Of a stretch of DNA of 64,000 bases, positions 1-8,968 are shown piece by piece. A program made the translations under genes and the position numbers. The notes under the pieces are model-generated. The model saw nothing but the letters and a program-made list of their open reading frames with translations, searched no databases and was not told the origin of the DNA. Each line of letters starts with the position of its first letter. Within the stretch, counting starts at the first letter, position 1. The DNA lies in NCBI GenBank assembly GCA_963975425.1, contig CAXBGS010000018.1:1-64000 (forward strand), given 5' to 3'. This stretch comes from CAXBGS01 sp963975425. Lineage in GTDB: Bacteria; Planctomycetota; Planctomycetia; Pirellulales; Pirellulaceae.

Positions 1-244
1 CGGACAAGAGATGACGCGCCCGGCCGCTCACGCGTCGCGGCTCATGGTTTGCAGGATCACGGTTTGCAGGATCGGGGAAGCCCGGCCGCATCGCGGCGCA
101 CGGTGGTTTGCTTTGTGAGCCGCTGGCCGTGAGGCCTCGGACGATCGCGCGCAGATCACGGACAAGAGATGACGCGCCCGGCCGCTCACGCGTCGCGGCT
201 CATGGTTTGCAGGCGCGCCCGGCCGCTCACGCGTCGCGGCTCAT
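1..244. repeat. Cluster of REP-like hairpin repeats downstream of mfnB
   Basis: A 55-base unit at 1-55 recurs without change at 159-213, and a third, shortened copy lies at about 214-244, overlapping the stop codon of the minus-strand gene that ends at 241. The core can fold as a GCCGC/GCGGC stem around a 9-base loop. Two diverged hairpin-like relatives lie between the copies, near 82-100 and 116-140. A separate 15-base tandem duplication sits at 46-75. No gene is visible here. The position at the 3' end of mfnB suggests REP-type elements that may stabilise or end the transcript; that role is inferred. Confidence 0.75.
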
Positions 245-1059
245 AACTGGGATGCGTTTTGCAAATCTGGTCGTTTCTTGATCGCTTGGTTCCACCGGCT
301 AACTCTTTCCGTTTCAATCGATCCTTCTCGGCCACCGCCACAAACGTCGCCCCGGACCCCGAAACAATCCGGAAAGATACCCTCCGCAGCCAGTCGGTCG
401 ATTGCCGCTAGCTTGATCGAGCCGGCCAACGCCCACCACATTCCCAGCTCGGCGACTTGGCGACCGATCCGATTCAGACGATCGGTCCCCAAATGATCAA
501 TGGATGATTGCCCGTCTTTACCGAACGTGTCGACCAGAACGCGTTCGATTCCGAACGTGTGCGCGGCGGCAATAACGGATTCCACGTCGACGCAACCTGC
601 ATCGTCCGCGTACGCGACGGCAACCAGTTCGACTTCACCATCCAAGCATTCGCGCACTCGGGACCAGTTCTCGACCAACTTTTCACGCGTGTCACATCCG
701 GACGGCCCCATCTTTGCAAAATGAAATTCCGCGGGCACCTTGCCGGCGATCTCCAGTGCATCGGATGGCTCACCCAGCGCGGCCGACAACAGGGCAGGGC
801 AGTCGGGTTGATCTGCGGCCCAGCGCCAAATATCCGGATCCACGGGGGCGAGCGGTCCTTGGCGAGGCTCCTTGAAGTCGATGACATGGGCACCGGAACG
901 AATCGCAATCGGCCACTCGGCGGGCCCGCGAATACTGAGCAACCACTGCGGATTCGGTCGTCGCTGGGCCAGGCCCTGGCCGCGGCATGTGTCCCGATCT
1001 CCGCTGAACTCGTCCTGCATATCCGTCGTTGCCAAGGAAATCAATTTGTCCGTCGTCAC
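241..1059 (-). CDS. mfnB: (5-formylfuran-3-yl)methyl phosphate synthase (MfnB/UPF0264 family)
   Basis: The family makes the furan precursor of methanofuran from two glyceraldehyde-3-phosphates by a Schiff-base mechanism. The protein (272 residues from GTG at 1059, or 259 from ATG at 1020) is a single TIM-barrel domain beginning near residue 38. The residues I associate with the active site are all present: D61 and K63 in IDFKEP, K116 in FAKMG, and D177/K181 in DTFGKDG. Bacterial copies are expected where tetrahydromethanopterin/methanofuran-type C1 transfer occurs, as in many planctomycetes; no other gene of that pathway is in the window. It diverges from rnd across about 100 bases and its 3' end runs into the REP-like cluster. 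The family call is firm; the start is uncertain. Confidence 0.87.
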   Translation of the reverse strand: MTTDKLISLATTDMQDEFSGDRDTCRGQGLAQRRPNPQWLLSIRGPAEWPIAIRSGAHVIDFKEPRQGPLAPVDPDIWRWAADQPDCPALLSAALGEPSDALEIAGKVPAEFHFAKMGPSGCDTREKLVENWSRVRECLDGEVELVAVAYADDAGCVDVESVIAAAHTFGIERVLVDTFGKDGQSSIDHLGTDRLNRIGRQVAELGMWWALAGSIKLAAIDRLAAEGIFPDCFGVRGDVCGGGREGSIETERVSRWNQAIKKRPDLQNASQL

Positions 1060-1158
1060 GCGGATGGCCGAGTCGTCCGCTGCTGGTTACAGTAGGTGCG
1101 AAGCATTGCCCACCTTTTCCGACCATCTTGTCTTCGCAGCCGAAAGCACATCATACCT

Positions 1159-2346
1159 TTGCAGTACGAGTCGATAAATACGAGCGACGAGCTGGAGCAA
1201 TATTGCGAACAGCTTGCCAAGCATGACGTCATCGCTTTTGACACCGAATTTGTGTCGGAGGATCGATATCGCCCACAATTGTGTTTGCTGCAGGTTTCTG
1301 CGGGCGGGCAACACGCGATCATCGATCCGATGGAAGTCGGAAAGACACAGCCGTTCTGGGACTTGTTGACGCAGAAGGGCCGTACGATCATCGCGCATGC
1401 GGCGCGCGAGGAGATTCGTTTCTGTTATCGCTTTACCGGCAAACCGATCGCAGGACTGTTTGATACCCAACTGGCCGCCGGATTTGTGGGGATGGAATAC
1501 CCGGCATCACTGGGCACGTTGGTTCAAAAAATCGTCAACAAGACGCTGCCCAAAGGCGAAACTCGCACCAATTGGCGTCATCGGCCGCTGACCAAAGCTC
1601 AAATCACATACGCCGTCCATGACGTGGTCGATTTGGAACAGATGTACCATCGACTCGTTGGCGATATCGACGCGCTCGATCGACGTGCTTGGGTTGATGA
1701 AGAAGTCGCGTCGCTGCAGCAAAAAGTGATCGACGGCGAGACGCAAGAACGATGGCGCCGCGTCTCTGGTGCATCGGGCCTGAACCCGCGTCAGCTCGAA
1801 GTCGTCAAGCACATCTGGCGTTGGCGTGAAGACCGGGCGAAACGCACCGACCGTTTACCCAAACGCGTCATGCGTGACGACTTGATGGTCGAACTTGCCA
1901 AGCGAGGTTCGTCTGATGCCGAAAAAATCCGGCACATCCGAGGTCTGGAACATCGCGGATTCCAAGATCACTACAAAGACATCGCGGCGGCGATCCACCA
2001 AGGACATCAAACGCCCGAAGAAGACTTGCCGAAACGCAAACGGGGAACTCGTCGCGTCGCGTCGCCGATGCTTAGCCAGTTTTTATCGACTTCGATCGCC
2101 TGCATCAGCCGCCAACAAAAATTAGCGCCCCCGATCGTCGGCAACGCCGACGACGTTCGCGAATTACTCGGCTATGAGCTGGACCGAAAGAAGCACGACG
2201 GCGTTCCCGCGCTTCTGCACGGTTGGCGCGGTGAGATCGTTGGCAAGTCGTTTCGAAAAATTCTCAAAGGCGAACTCGCCATCCGCGTGGCGGACGTCAC
2301 CGAATCTCAACCGCTCGAGTTTATCGACGTGGATCCATCGAGGTAA
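1159..2346 (+). CDS. rnd: Ribonuclease D (DEDD 3'-5' exoribonuclease with HRDC domain)
   Basis: Predicted 3'-5' exoribonuclease for structured RNA/tRNA processing. From TTG at 1159 the protein has 395 residues, close to the family norm; an in-frame GTG at 1096 would add 21 unconserved residues. Exo I (D28, E30 in FDTEF) and Exo III (Y151-x3-D155) are clear. At Exo II the usual aspartate is a glutamate (E85 in HAAREEI). After the nuclease domain comes an HRDC domain containing LNPRQLEVVKHIW, and then a C-terminal tail of about 150 residues. No good ribosome-binding site precedes either start. It diverges from mfnB and converges on the DUF11 gene with a 48-base gap. Confidence 0.88.
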   Translation: MQYESINTSDELEQYCEQLAKHDVIAFDTEFVSEDRYRPQLCLLQVSAGGQHAIIDPMEVGKTQPFWDLLTQKGRTIIAHAAREEIRFCYRFTGKPIAGLFDTQLAAGFVGMEYPASLGTLVQKIVNKTLPKGETRTNWRHRPLTKAQITYAVHDVVDLEQMYHRLVGDIDALDRRAWVDEEVASLQQKVIDGETQERWRRVSGASGLNPRQLEVVKHIWRWREDRAKRTDRLPKRVMRDDLMVELAKRGSSDAEKIRHIRGLEHRGFQDHYKDIAAAIHQGHQTPEEDLPKRKRGTRRVASPMLSQFLSTSIACISRQQKLAPPIVGNADDVRELLGYELDRKKHDGVPALLHGWRGEIVGKSFRKILKGELAIRVADVTESQPLEFIDVDPSR

Positions 2347-2394
2347 AAGGTGAACGGCACGAGGTGACAGGCTTGATGCCGCACCAGATGCCCG

Positions 2395-5300
2395 TTACCT
2401 CAGCACCTTGTTTTCACTACTGCTGCGGCTGACTCGGTCGCTCTTAGGGTTCATGTAGTGCGTTGCTTCTTCGGCGACCAAGACGGTCGCACCCGAGCGG
2501 ACTTCGCTACGGAAGCGATGATGTCCGGCACGCTGGGCTTCGGCGACGATTCGCAATCGAATCTCTTCACCCGCACCAATGCGTGGAATCGGATCGAACA
2601 GCACTTGTCCCGTCAAGACTTCACCGCTGTGACCTTCCAGTCGTTTCGGCTCGATGCCATGACTGAATTGGGCAATCGCTCGCACGTCGGTCGCTTCCCG
2701 TGAACCACGGTTGCGAACCACGATTTCGTAAGCGACTTCTGTCGAGACCGGTGCCGGTGCGACCGGGTCGTCGATCGTCAGCACCAAGTCGGCAATCGAT
2801 TCGACGCGAGTCGCGATGGACACGCTGGTTTCGGCTGCCGCGGTACCCTGGCAATCGAACGTGAACAGTTGATCGCCAGTCGATGCCATGTTGCAGCGGA
2901 ACTCGTATTCTCGCACCGCACCGGGTGCCAATGCGTCGATCTTCCACTTCACGACTTGGCCGCGTTGCAGCGAATCCGCGATTCCGCCGAGATACTTGGC
3001 ACCGCCAGGCAACTGCAACGTTGCGACCACTTGCTCGGTCATCGCGTTGCCGTTGTTTTCGATGGTCAGTTGGTAAACCGCCTCGGTGTTTTGATACTTG
3101 AGTTCCGGGCCATTCATGATGGCTTCCAGTTTGGCGGCGGCCACATGGATCGTCTTGGACGCTTCGGCACGCAATTCCAAATCGCCCGATGCCAAACCGT
3201 GGATCTTGAGGTCGCCCAAGTCTTGCGCGGTCAACTCGACTTCGAACTGAGCTTCCTTGCCGGCCGGAATGTCACCGATCCGTTGCGTTTGCGGCGTGGC
3301 AGAATTTGGCGACAAGGTGAACGTGACATTCGGTGCGACGCCATCGCCAGGATTCATCACGCGAACCTTGTAAGTTTGCGATCGTCCGTAAATGACTTCA
3401 GGCGGTCCGTCGATGACCAATGACAACTGTGGTTCGTGAACGTGAACCTTGGTCACACTTTTTTGTGGAACCAGCGTCCAATCGACATCGACGCCGTGGG
3501 AACCGCTTCGTTCGGCACGCAAGCGAATGAACATGCGTTCGGACGCACCCGCGGGCAGATGATCGATCGTCCAGACCAATCGTTCACCGGTACCGATATT
3601 GAACGTGTCTTGTGATTTGCTGTTCTTGGCTTGTGGGGTCACACTGCCTCGGGTCGCATTGTGGCCGCGAACGTCCGCCCAATCGGGAATCATCGCTCGT
3701 ACCATCACGCCTTGGGCGTCGATCGAGCCGCGATTTTCGACGCGGATTTCGTATTGTTGCGTTTGACGGATCATGATTTCGCTGGGGCCGTGCGTGACCA
3801 CACGAATCCCAGGCAACTCGGATGCAACCGCTGTATCGCCAGGTTTCAGACGACGCGTCGTCGACTCACGCAAATCGGAATCGGGCGACGTGGCGACAAA
3901 ACCAGAATCCGGCGACGCGACTTGCGGACGCGTCGTGTGCAGCGGAGTCGTTGCCGGCGGTGCCTGCAGTTGCTCGATCGCCGAGTCCGCACGACGGTAC
4001 TCGTTTTCGTATTGCGGGACGGCAGCGATATAGGCGTCCGCCGCTTCGTCACGTGGATTGACCGCGTCGCTGCGCGAGTTTGGTCCAGGCAATTGCGGCA
4101 GCAATCCTGATCCGATCGGGCTGGACGCCGTGTCGAATTGCGTCGACGGCGTCGTAGCCTCAACCGGCGACGATACGATCACTTGTCGGGGCTGAAACTC
4201 GCTTGCCGGAGGACCGGCGCGGTGCGAAATCGGTGCCGTTGGAGTCGAAGCGGCATAAGGCTGTGAGGGTACTGGTGAAGTCGCGGCTAGCGGGACCGAT
4301 TCCGCTGCGGGTCCATCCATCGGCATCGTGTAGGGCGCTGGTGCCGCAGGCGAGCCCGCCGTCGATGAAGCGTTCGCCTCGGGCGACGCTTTTGCGGTGG
4401 GCGGCAACAAGGTGGACTTTGGTGAAACCTTGACGGTCGCTTCCGCAGTCGGTGCCGGCGATGTTTTGGGCGCTGGCGTTTCTTTGTCTTGTTTCTTCAC
4501 AGCGACGTCCGCACGCGTTGCAACGGGCTTGGGCTGAGTTGCCTTTGCGGAAACCTTGTCCGTTTCGGTGCTCGCCGATGTGCTTGGCTTCTTTGGTGCC
4601 GGTGCGAGCGCCACCGCATTGCCGGTTGCAGGCTTGTCGGCGACTGGTTTCTCGGCCGGCTTTTCCGTTTTGGCGATTTCTTCTTTCTCAGGCACCAATC
4701 TGCGGCGTGAAACCTTCGGCACTAACTCTTCTTCGATTCTCGATTCGACTTGTTTTGTCGATGTCGACGTCGATGTCGTAACGGATTTGACGATGCTTGG
4801 ATCAAGAACTTCCACGCGACGGCGATCGCTGCGGCGACTGCTGTTGCTGCTGGACAGCGGCACATCGGTGATCGCGGCTTCGGTATCAGTTGCCGCAACC
4901 GAACCGGTACGACGCGAGCTGGCCGTCGCCTCGGGACTTGGCTGAGGCAAGGTGAGTGGCTTGATCACGCGAGTCTTGGGGACCGGACGTGGCAGGATGA
5001 CGCGTGTCTCACGCCGGACCGATACGGGTGCGGCCGCAACACTGCTGCCGACTCGACCGGTGATGATGCGCGTGGTTGGTTGGGCGGAAGGATCACGGAT
5101 CGGTTCGTTCGCCTTGCTGCGAGCGACGACGCGTGGTTCGTGATAGGGAATTCCGTTCCAATCGGCGACGGGACGCTCGGCAACAGGCTTCGCCGCTGCG
5201 GGCGTTGGCTGCGGCTGATTGCTGCCCCCGAACAATCCGCTCAGCAGTCCGGAACTGGAACCCGAAGACGCCGTTCGCGGGGCCGGCTTGCTCGTGGAGC

Positions 5301-5649
5301 TATTCCCCTGAGCCGACCTGGACGCAGCGACTTGCGCTCGTTTTTCTGCGAAAGATTCGAGCAGCCCCACTTGTTGAATGACGCCCGCAGACTGTGCCGG
5401 GACAGCACCGGCTTGCCGGATGCCTGATGACTCGATTGGTGCGATTCCGCCTGCATGGGCGACGCCGCCCGGCTCTAAATCCGCCTGCGTGGACCCTGAA
5501 TCCGCCTGCGCGGACCCTGTCCGCAACAGGTCATTGGGGGACCCCAATGAATCCGGAGAGGTTCCGGTGGTAAAGGAGGCCATTACTAAGGCCACTGGTA
5601 GAGCCAATAAGGTTGACGCCACAATGAATTTGCGGTTGCCACGGACCAT
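2395..5649 (-). CDS. Large secreted DUF11-repeat protein
   Basis: A 1084-residue protein with a signal peptide (charged VRGNRK, then a hydrophobic stretch to about residue 28). Residues 30-610 are low complexity, rich in Ala, Pro, Ser, Thr and Lys, with basic patches. Residues 613-1070 hold four Ig-like DUF11-type modules (about 613-735, 738-838, 840-945 and 950-1070) carrying repeated YxIxVxNRG- and NNGN-type strands. DUF11 modules occur in surface and cell-envelope proteins, including chlamydial OmcB-like proteins and planctomycete wall proteins, so a structural envelope role is likely. There is no enzyme motif. A short imperfect DNA duplication near 5475-5520 lies in the low-complexity part. 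The gene diverges from the TPR gene at 5751. Confidence 0.8.
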   Translation of the reverse strand: MVRGNRKFIVASTLLALPVALVMASFTTGTSPDSLGSPNDLLRTGSAQADSGSTQADLEPGGVAHAGGIAPIESSGIRQAGAVPAQSAGVIQQVGLLESFAEKRAQVAASRSAQGNSSTSKPAPRTASSGSSSGLLSGLFGGSNQPQPTPAAAKPVAERPVADWNGIPYHEPRVVARSKANEPIRDPSAQPTTRIITGRVGSSVAAAPVSVRRETRVILPRPVPKTRVIKPLTLPQPSPEATASSRRTGSVAATDTEAAITDVPLSSSNSSRRSDRRRVEVLDPSIVKSVTTSTSTSTKQVESRIEEELVPKVSRRRLVPEKEEIAKTEKPAEKPVADKPATGNAVALAPAPKKPSTSASTETDKVSAKATQPKPVATRADVAVKKQDKETPAPKTSPAPTAEATVKVSPKSTLLPPTAKASPEANASSTAGSPAAPAPYTMPMDGPAAESVPLAATSPVPSQPYAASTPTAPISHRAGPPASEFQPRQVIVSSPVEATTPSTQFDTASSPIGSGLLPQLPGPNSRSDAVNPRDEAADAYIAAVPQYENEYRRADSAIEQLQAPPATTPLHTTRPQVASPDSGFVATSPDSDLRESTTRRLKPGDTAVASELPGIRVVTHGPSEIMIRQTQQYEIRVENRGSIDAQGVMVRAMIPDWADVRGHNATRGSVTPQAKNSKSQDTFNIGTGERLVWTIDHLPAGASERMFIRLRAERSGSHGVDVDWTLVPQKSVTKVHVHEPQLSLVIDGPPEVIYGRSQTYKVRVMNPGDGVAPNVTFTLSPNSATPQTQRIGDIPAGKEAQFEVELTAQDLGDLKIHGLASGDLELRAEASKTIHVAAAKLEAIMNGPELKYQNTEAVYQLTIENNGNAMTEQVVATLQLPGGAKYLGGIADSLQRGQVVKWKIDALAPGAVREYEFRCNMASTGDQLFTFDCQGTAAAETSVSIATRVESIADLVLTIDDPVAPAPVSTEVAYEIVVRNRGSREATDVRAIAQFSHGIEPKRLEGHSGEVLTGQVLFDPIPRIGAGEEIRLRIVAEAQRAGHHRFRSEVRSGATVLVAEEATHYMNPKSDRVSRSSSENKVLR

Positions 5650-5750
5650 ACGTACATCTCGCGTCGATTGCGTGAAGGTGTTGAATCAATCGTCATATCG
5701 GTTCGGGTGACTCTCAGTGATGAATCGAATTTGACGATTAAGAGGACTTC

Positions 5751-6074
5751 ATGAGTCGGCGAGAAAAAATCGAGGCAATGTTGGCGGACGATCCCGGTGA
5801 CACCTTCCTGCGTTACAGCCTGGCGATGGAACTGCGGAGCGAGGGCGACCACCAAAGCAGCATCGAGCGGCTGGACGAATTGACGAAAGATTCACCACCC
5901 TATGTGCCTGCCTATTTCATGGCCGCACAGCAGCTCGCGGACCTGGACCAAATCGACAAAGCTCGCGATTACTTGCGTAGCGGAATCGACGAAGCTCGCA
6001 GTCAGGGTGATCAACATGCCGCCGCCGAGATGAGCGAATTGCTAGCATCGCTAGGTGAAATGGGCGAACTGTGA
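5751..6074 (+). CDS. Small TPR protein
   Basis: A 107-residue soluble protein that reads as about two and a half tetratricopeptide repeats (FLRYSLAMELRSEGD, PAYFMAAQQLADLDQIDKA, then a shorter helix pair). It has no signal peptide or catalytic motif, so a small scaffold or adaptor is likely. The start is well supported: AAGAGGA lies about six bases before ATG at 5751. It is the first gene of a plus-strand run leading to recO, with a gap of about 120 bases. The partner is unknown. Confidence 0.8.
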   Translation: MSRREKIEAMLADDPGDTFLRYSLAMELRSEGDHQSSIERLDELTKDSPPYVPAYFMAAQQLADLDQIDKARDYLRSGIDEARSQGDQHAAAEMSELLASLGEMGEL

Positions 6075-6192
6075 CCGATCAAGCGTTTGCGTTGCGAGCA
6101 TTATCGATCGCATCGAAATTCGGCATTTCAAGATTCTCTGTCGTGAAAATCTGCGCTTCAAAGATTCTTATCGCATCAGTGGCGGAACGATC

Positions 6193-6957
6193 GTGACGGC
6201 CGAGCAAACCACGGCGATTGTGCTGAGAACGATTGAGTTTAGCGAAACCAGCCTGATCGTGACGTTGCTGACACGAGACTTCGGACGTGTTTCGGCGTTG
6301 GCCAAAGGTGCCCGGCGGCCCAAGGGACCTTTCGAAGGCGCGCTTGACCTGCTGGCGGTTTGTCGTGTAGTCGTGATTCGTAAGAGTACCGATACGCTCG
6401 ATTTATTGACCGAAGCCAAGCTGCATCGACGCTTTCGCGGGGCCGAACGATCGCTCCCGCGCGTCTATGCCGGCTATTACGTGGCCGAAATGCTACGGCT
6501 TCAAACCGACGAGCATGATCCTCATCCCGACGTGTACGACTTGGCACTGCAAACGTTAAACCAGATCGACGGCACCGGCGAAGTCGCTTCGTCGCTGGCG
6601 TATTTCGATGCGCAATCGCTGCGAATGCTTGGTCATGCGCCGGGGACCGACCGCTGCACCGTCTGTGGTGATGAGGTTCTGTCGGCACCGCGAATGGCAT
6701 TTGCCTTGAACGCCGGCGGGATCGTCTGCGCGGCGTGCCGCCCACGACAGCATAAGACATTGTCGGTGCGCCGCGGCGTGATCGAAGAAATCAAACGCTT
6801 GCAATCGCCTGATACTCAACTGCCCACCGCTGTACCGCCGAATCTATACGGTGAATTGCGCGCGGTCTTGAACCGATATATCGAGAACATGCTCGGCCAA
6901 CGGCCCCGCATGCAATCTTATTTGCCAACTGTGACACGGACGGAACCGACCGCATGA
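6193..6957 (+). CDS. recO: DNA repair protein RecO
   Basis: RecO loads RecA at gaps in the RecF pathway by binding ssDNA and SSB. The N-terminal OB fold starts with TAIVLRTIEFSETSLIVTLL and includes the typical LAKGARRPKGPFEGAL segment. A four-cysteine zinc site lies in the C-terminal half (CTVCG then CAACRP, residues about 155-182). GTG at 6193 gives 254 residues, the usual length, and follows a GGCGGA sequence; the reading frame opens upstream at 6055 but the extra residues do not look like RecO. The last four bases overlap the next start, so translation of the lipoprotein gene is probably coupled. Confidence 0.93.
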   Translation: MTAEQTTAIVLRTIEFSETSLIVTLLTRDFGRVSALAKGARRPKGPFEGALDLLAVCRVVVIRKSTDTLDLLTEAKLHRRFRGAERSLPRVYAGYYVAEMLRLQTDEHDPHPDVYDLALQTLNQIDGTGEVASSLAYFDAQSLRMLGHAPGTDRCTVCGDEVLSAPRMAFALNAGGIVCAACRPRQHKTLSVRRGVIEEIKRLQSPDTQLPTAVPPNLYGELRAVLNRYIENMLGQRPRMQSYLPTVTRTEPTA

Positions 6958-8312
6958 CGCGACTTGATCCACCATCATCGACCTTTCACGCCAAGACCAA
7001 TCAACGGACCTGTGCAAAGCCACAAACGTCGTCCGCCGTGGGCTGGTTGTTGACCTTGTCCGTGCTGTTGGCCGGCTGCCAATCACTGGGCAGTCGCAGC
7101 TTGATCGCGCAAGACGAATCAGTCGCCGGCGCCGCCCCAGCGGAAAAGAACCCGGTCGTGCAGGTCGCCGCAACAGAAGATTCGCCGGGTGCTGTTCAAC
7201 GTGCCAGCACGCCGCCATCGCTAGCGGAGTCGACGAAAAGCTCGACCAACAAAGTGTTGAATTTTATGACCGGCCGCGAACAAGAAGACTTGAACCGCGC
7301 CCAACAACTGTACCAAGAAGGCGATGCGATCTTCAGACGAGCCCAGCAATTACAGCCCGGTCAGCGGGAAGCCATTTTTGACGATGCGGCCAAGCAATTT
7401 CGCAAGTCATCCGAGGCCAGCGAAGGTGCCGCGCTGCAGCAAGATGCCATGTTCATGCTGGCCGAGAGTCTGTTTTTCGCGAACCGTCTGACTCAGGCAG
7501 CAAAGATCTACGAAAAACTGCAGAAAGATTATCCGCGTAATCGCCACAATGATCGCGTGAGCGCTCGCCTGTTTTCGATTAGCAAATACTGGATCGACAC
7601 GGCAAAAGCCGACGAGGACAAGTGGTTCACGTTGAATCTGACCGATCCAAAACGACCACGGCTGGATACCGATGGGCATGCCATCCGCGTCCTGGACCAA
7701 ATCCGATACGACGATCCAACCGGCCGTCTGGCCGATGATGCGACGATGGCCGCCGCAGCCGAACACATCCGTCAAGGACGGTTCGAAAAAGCTGATGAGT
7801 TTCTAACCGACCTGCGTGAAACTTTCTCTGACAGCGACCACTTATTCTTGGCACACCTGTTGGGGCTGAAATGCAAGTTAGAAATCTATGCCGGCCCGGA
7901 CTACAGCGGACTTGTTTTGGACGAAGCGGAAAAACTCGTTCGTCAAACGCGCCAACGTTTCCCCGACAAATTGAGAGAGAAAAACTACGCCGACATGGTC
8001 GCCCGCAGTGCCGCCGAGGTCGAATACCATCGTGCCGAGCGATTAGCGAACAAGGCTCGTTGGCGTGAAAAACGCAAGGAGTACGGTGCCGCACGTGTTT
8101 ATTACCAAGAACTGTTGGAACGTTTTCCCGCGGCACCCCAAGCCGAAGTCGCTCGTCAACGTCTGGCGGCAACCGAAAAGCTGCCGTCGGTGCCCGAGCA
8201 ACGACTCTCTTGGCTAGCCGATGTGTTCCCAGAAAAACGAAAATCGTCTCCGCTGAAAACGGTCCACGACCTCGACGGACCGCAGTCGGACTCGGGAACG
8301 ATGCTGCGATGA
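6954..8312 (+). CDS. TPR lipoprotein, BamD-like
   Basis: A 452-residue predicted lipoprotein: a hydrophobic stretch ends in the lipobox LLAGC with C42 as the lipidated residue. After a linker come TPR-like helix pairs (about residues 110-260 and 330-430), including YEKLQKDYPRNRHNDRV and YYQELLERFPAAPQAEVA, the phrases typical of the BamD/YfiO and CpoB tetratricopeptide families. A role in outer-membrane protein assembly or envelope maintenance is inferred from this and from the LptE-like gene that follows. It is longer than E. coli BamD (about 245 residues), so orthology is uncertain. ATGA overlaps join it to recO upstream and to the LptE-like gene downstream. Confidence 0.78.
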   Translation: MTRLDPPSSTFHAKTNQRTCAKPQTSSAVGWLLTLSVLLAGCQSLGSRSLIAQDESVAGAAPAEKNPVVQVAATEDSPGAVQRASTPPSLAESTKSSTNKVLNFMTGREQEDLNRAQQLYQEGDAIFRRAQQLQPGQREAIFDDAAKQFRKSSEASEGAALQQDAMFMLAESLFFANRLTQAAKIYEKLQKDYPRNRHNDRVSARLFSISKYWIDTAKADEDKWFTLNLTDPKRPRLDTDGHAIRVLDQIRYDDPTGRLADDATMAAAAEHIRQGRFEKADEFLTDLRETFSDSDHLFLAHLLGLKCKLEIYAGPDYSGLVLDEAEKLVRQTRQRFPDKLREKNYADMVARSAAEVEYHRAERLANKARWREKRKEYGAARVYYQELLERFPAAPQAEVARQRLAATEKLPSVPEQRLSWLADVFPEKRKSSPLKTVHDLDGPQSDSGTMLR

Positions 8313-8968
8313 TCGGCGATGCTGTGACAATCAGTGCTTATCCAAAGATTGGTGCTTGCCTAAAGATTGGTGCCGCTAACCAGCGAGATAACGCTGCGTG
8401 GGACGGCAGCCGTGGCCGCGCGGTTGGGTCACGCCCAATCTCCGCGAGGTCACTCTGTTTGAAAATGATCGTGCTGGTGGCTTGTTCGGCGACCGGCTGC
8501 GCAGGTTACCAGTTTGGATCGGCGTCATTGTTTCGTCCGGGAATCCGCACGGTCCATGTCCCCATCGTTCGCAACGAAACGTTTCGTCATGACCTTGGCA
8601 TCCGTTTGACCGAAGCGATTGTCAAAGAGGTCGAACGACGAACGCCTTACAAGATTGTCAGCGATCCGAACGCCGACAGCATTTTGACTTGCACCATTTC
8701 CAATCAAACCAAACAAGTGCTAACGGAAACGGAAAACGACGACCCCCGAGCACTGGACACTGCGATCTCGGTACGTGCGACCTGGACCGATCGCCAGGGG
8801 CAACTGCTGATGCAAAACAGCATCACTCCAGTCGGCGATGGCATGATCACTTTCGGGCAAGACGCGAGGTTTGTTCCCGAAGCTGGACAGTCGATCGACA
8901 CGGCGAACCAAGCGGCCATCGAAAACTTGGCCGAACGCATCGTTTCGCAAATGGAAATGCGGTGGTGA
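8309..8968 (+). CDS. lptE: LptE-family LPS-assembly lipoprotein
   Basis: LptE partners LptD at the outer membrane during lipopolysaccharide insertion. The mature region starts at a lipobox-like cysteine (ATGC, C64) followed by AGYQFG, and continues with IRTVHVPIVRNETFRHDLGI, EAIVKEVERRTPYKIV and LTCTISN, the typical LptE pattern. ATG at 8309 overlaps the upstream stop as ATGA and gives 219 residues, but the leader before the hydrophobic core is then long; ATG at 8465 would give a very short signal. Codons for PKIGAC/LKIGAA carry an 18-base duplication at 8344-8373. The last bases overlap folP as GTGA. LptD is not in the window. Confidence 0.8.
   Translation: MIGDAVTISAYPKIGACLKIGAANQRDNAAWDGSRGRAVGSRPISARSLCLKMIVLVACSATGCAGYQFGSASLFRPGIRTVHVPIVRNETFRHDLGIRLTEAIVKEVERRTPYKIVSDPNADSILTCTISNQTKQVLTETENDDPRALDTAISVRATWTDRQGQLLMQNSITPVGDGMITFGQDARFVPEAGQSIDTANQAAIENLAERIVSQMEMRW

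Noticed and set aside
508..1095. 195-residue frame antisense to mfnB
   Set aside because: mfnB keeps all catalytic residues on the other strand; this frame has no recognisable motif.
4750..5427. 225-residue frame antisense to the DUF11 protein
   Set aside because: Arises from the repetitive, biased composition of the low-complexity region; Arg/Gly-rich and without fold signals.
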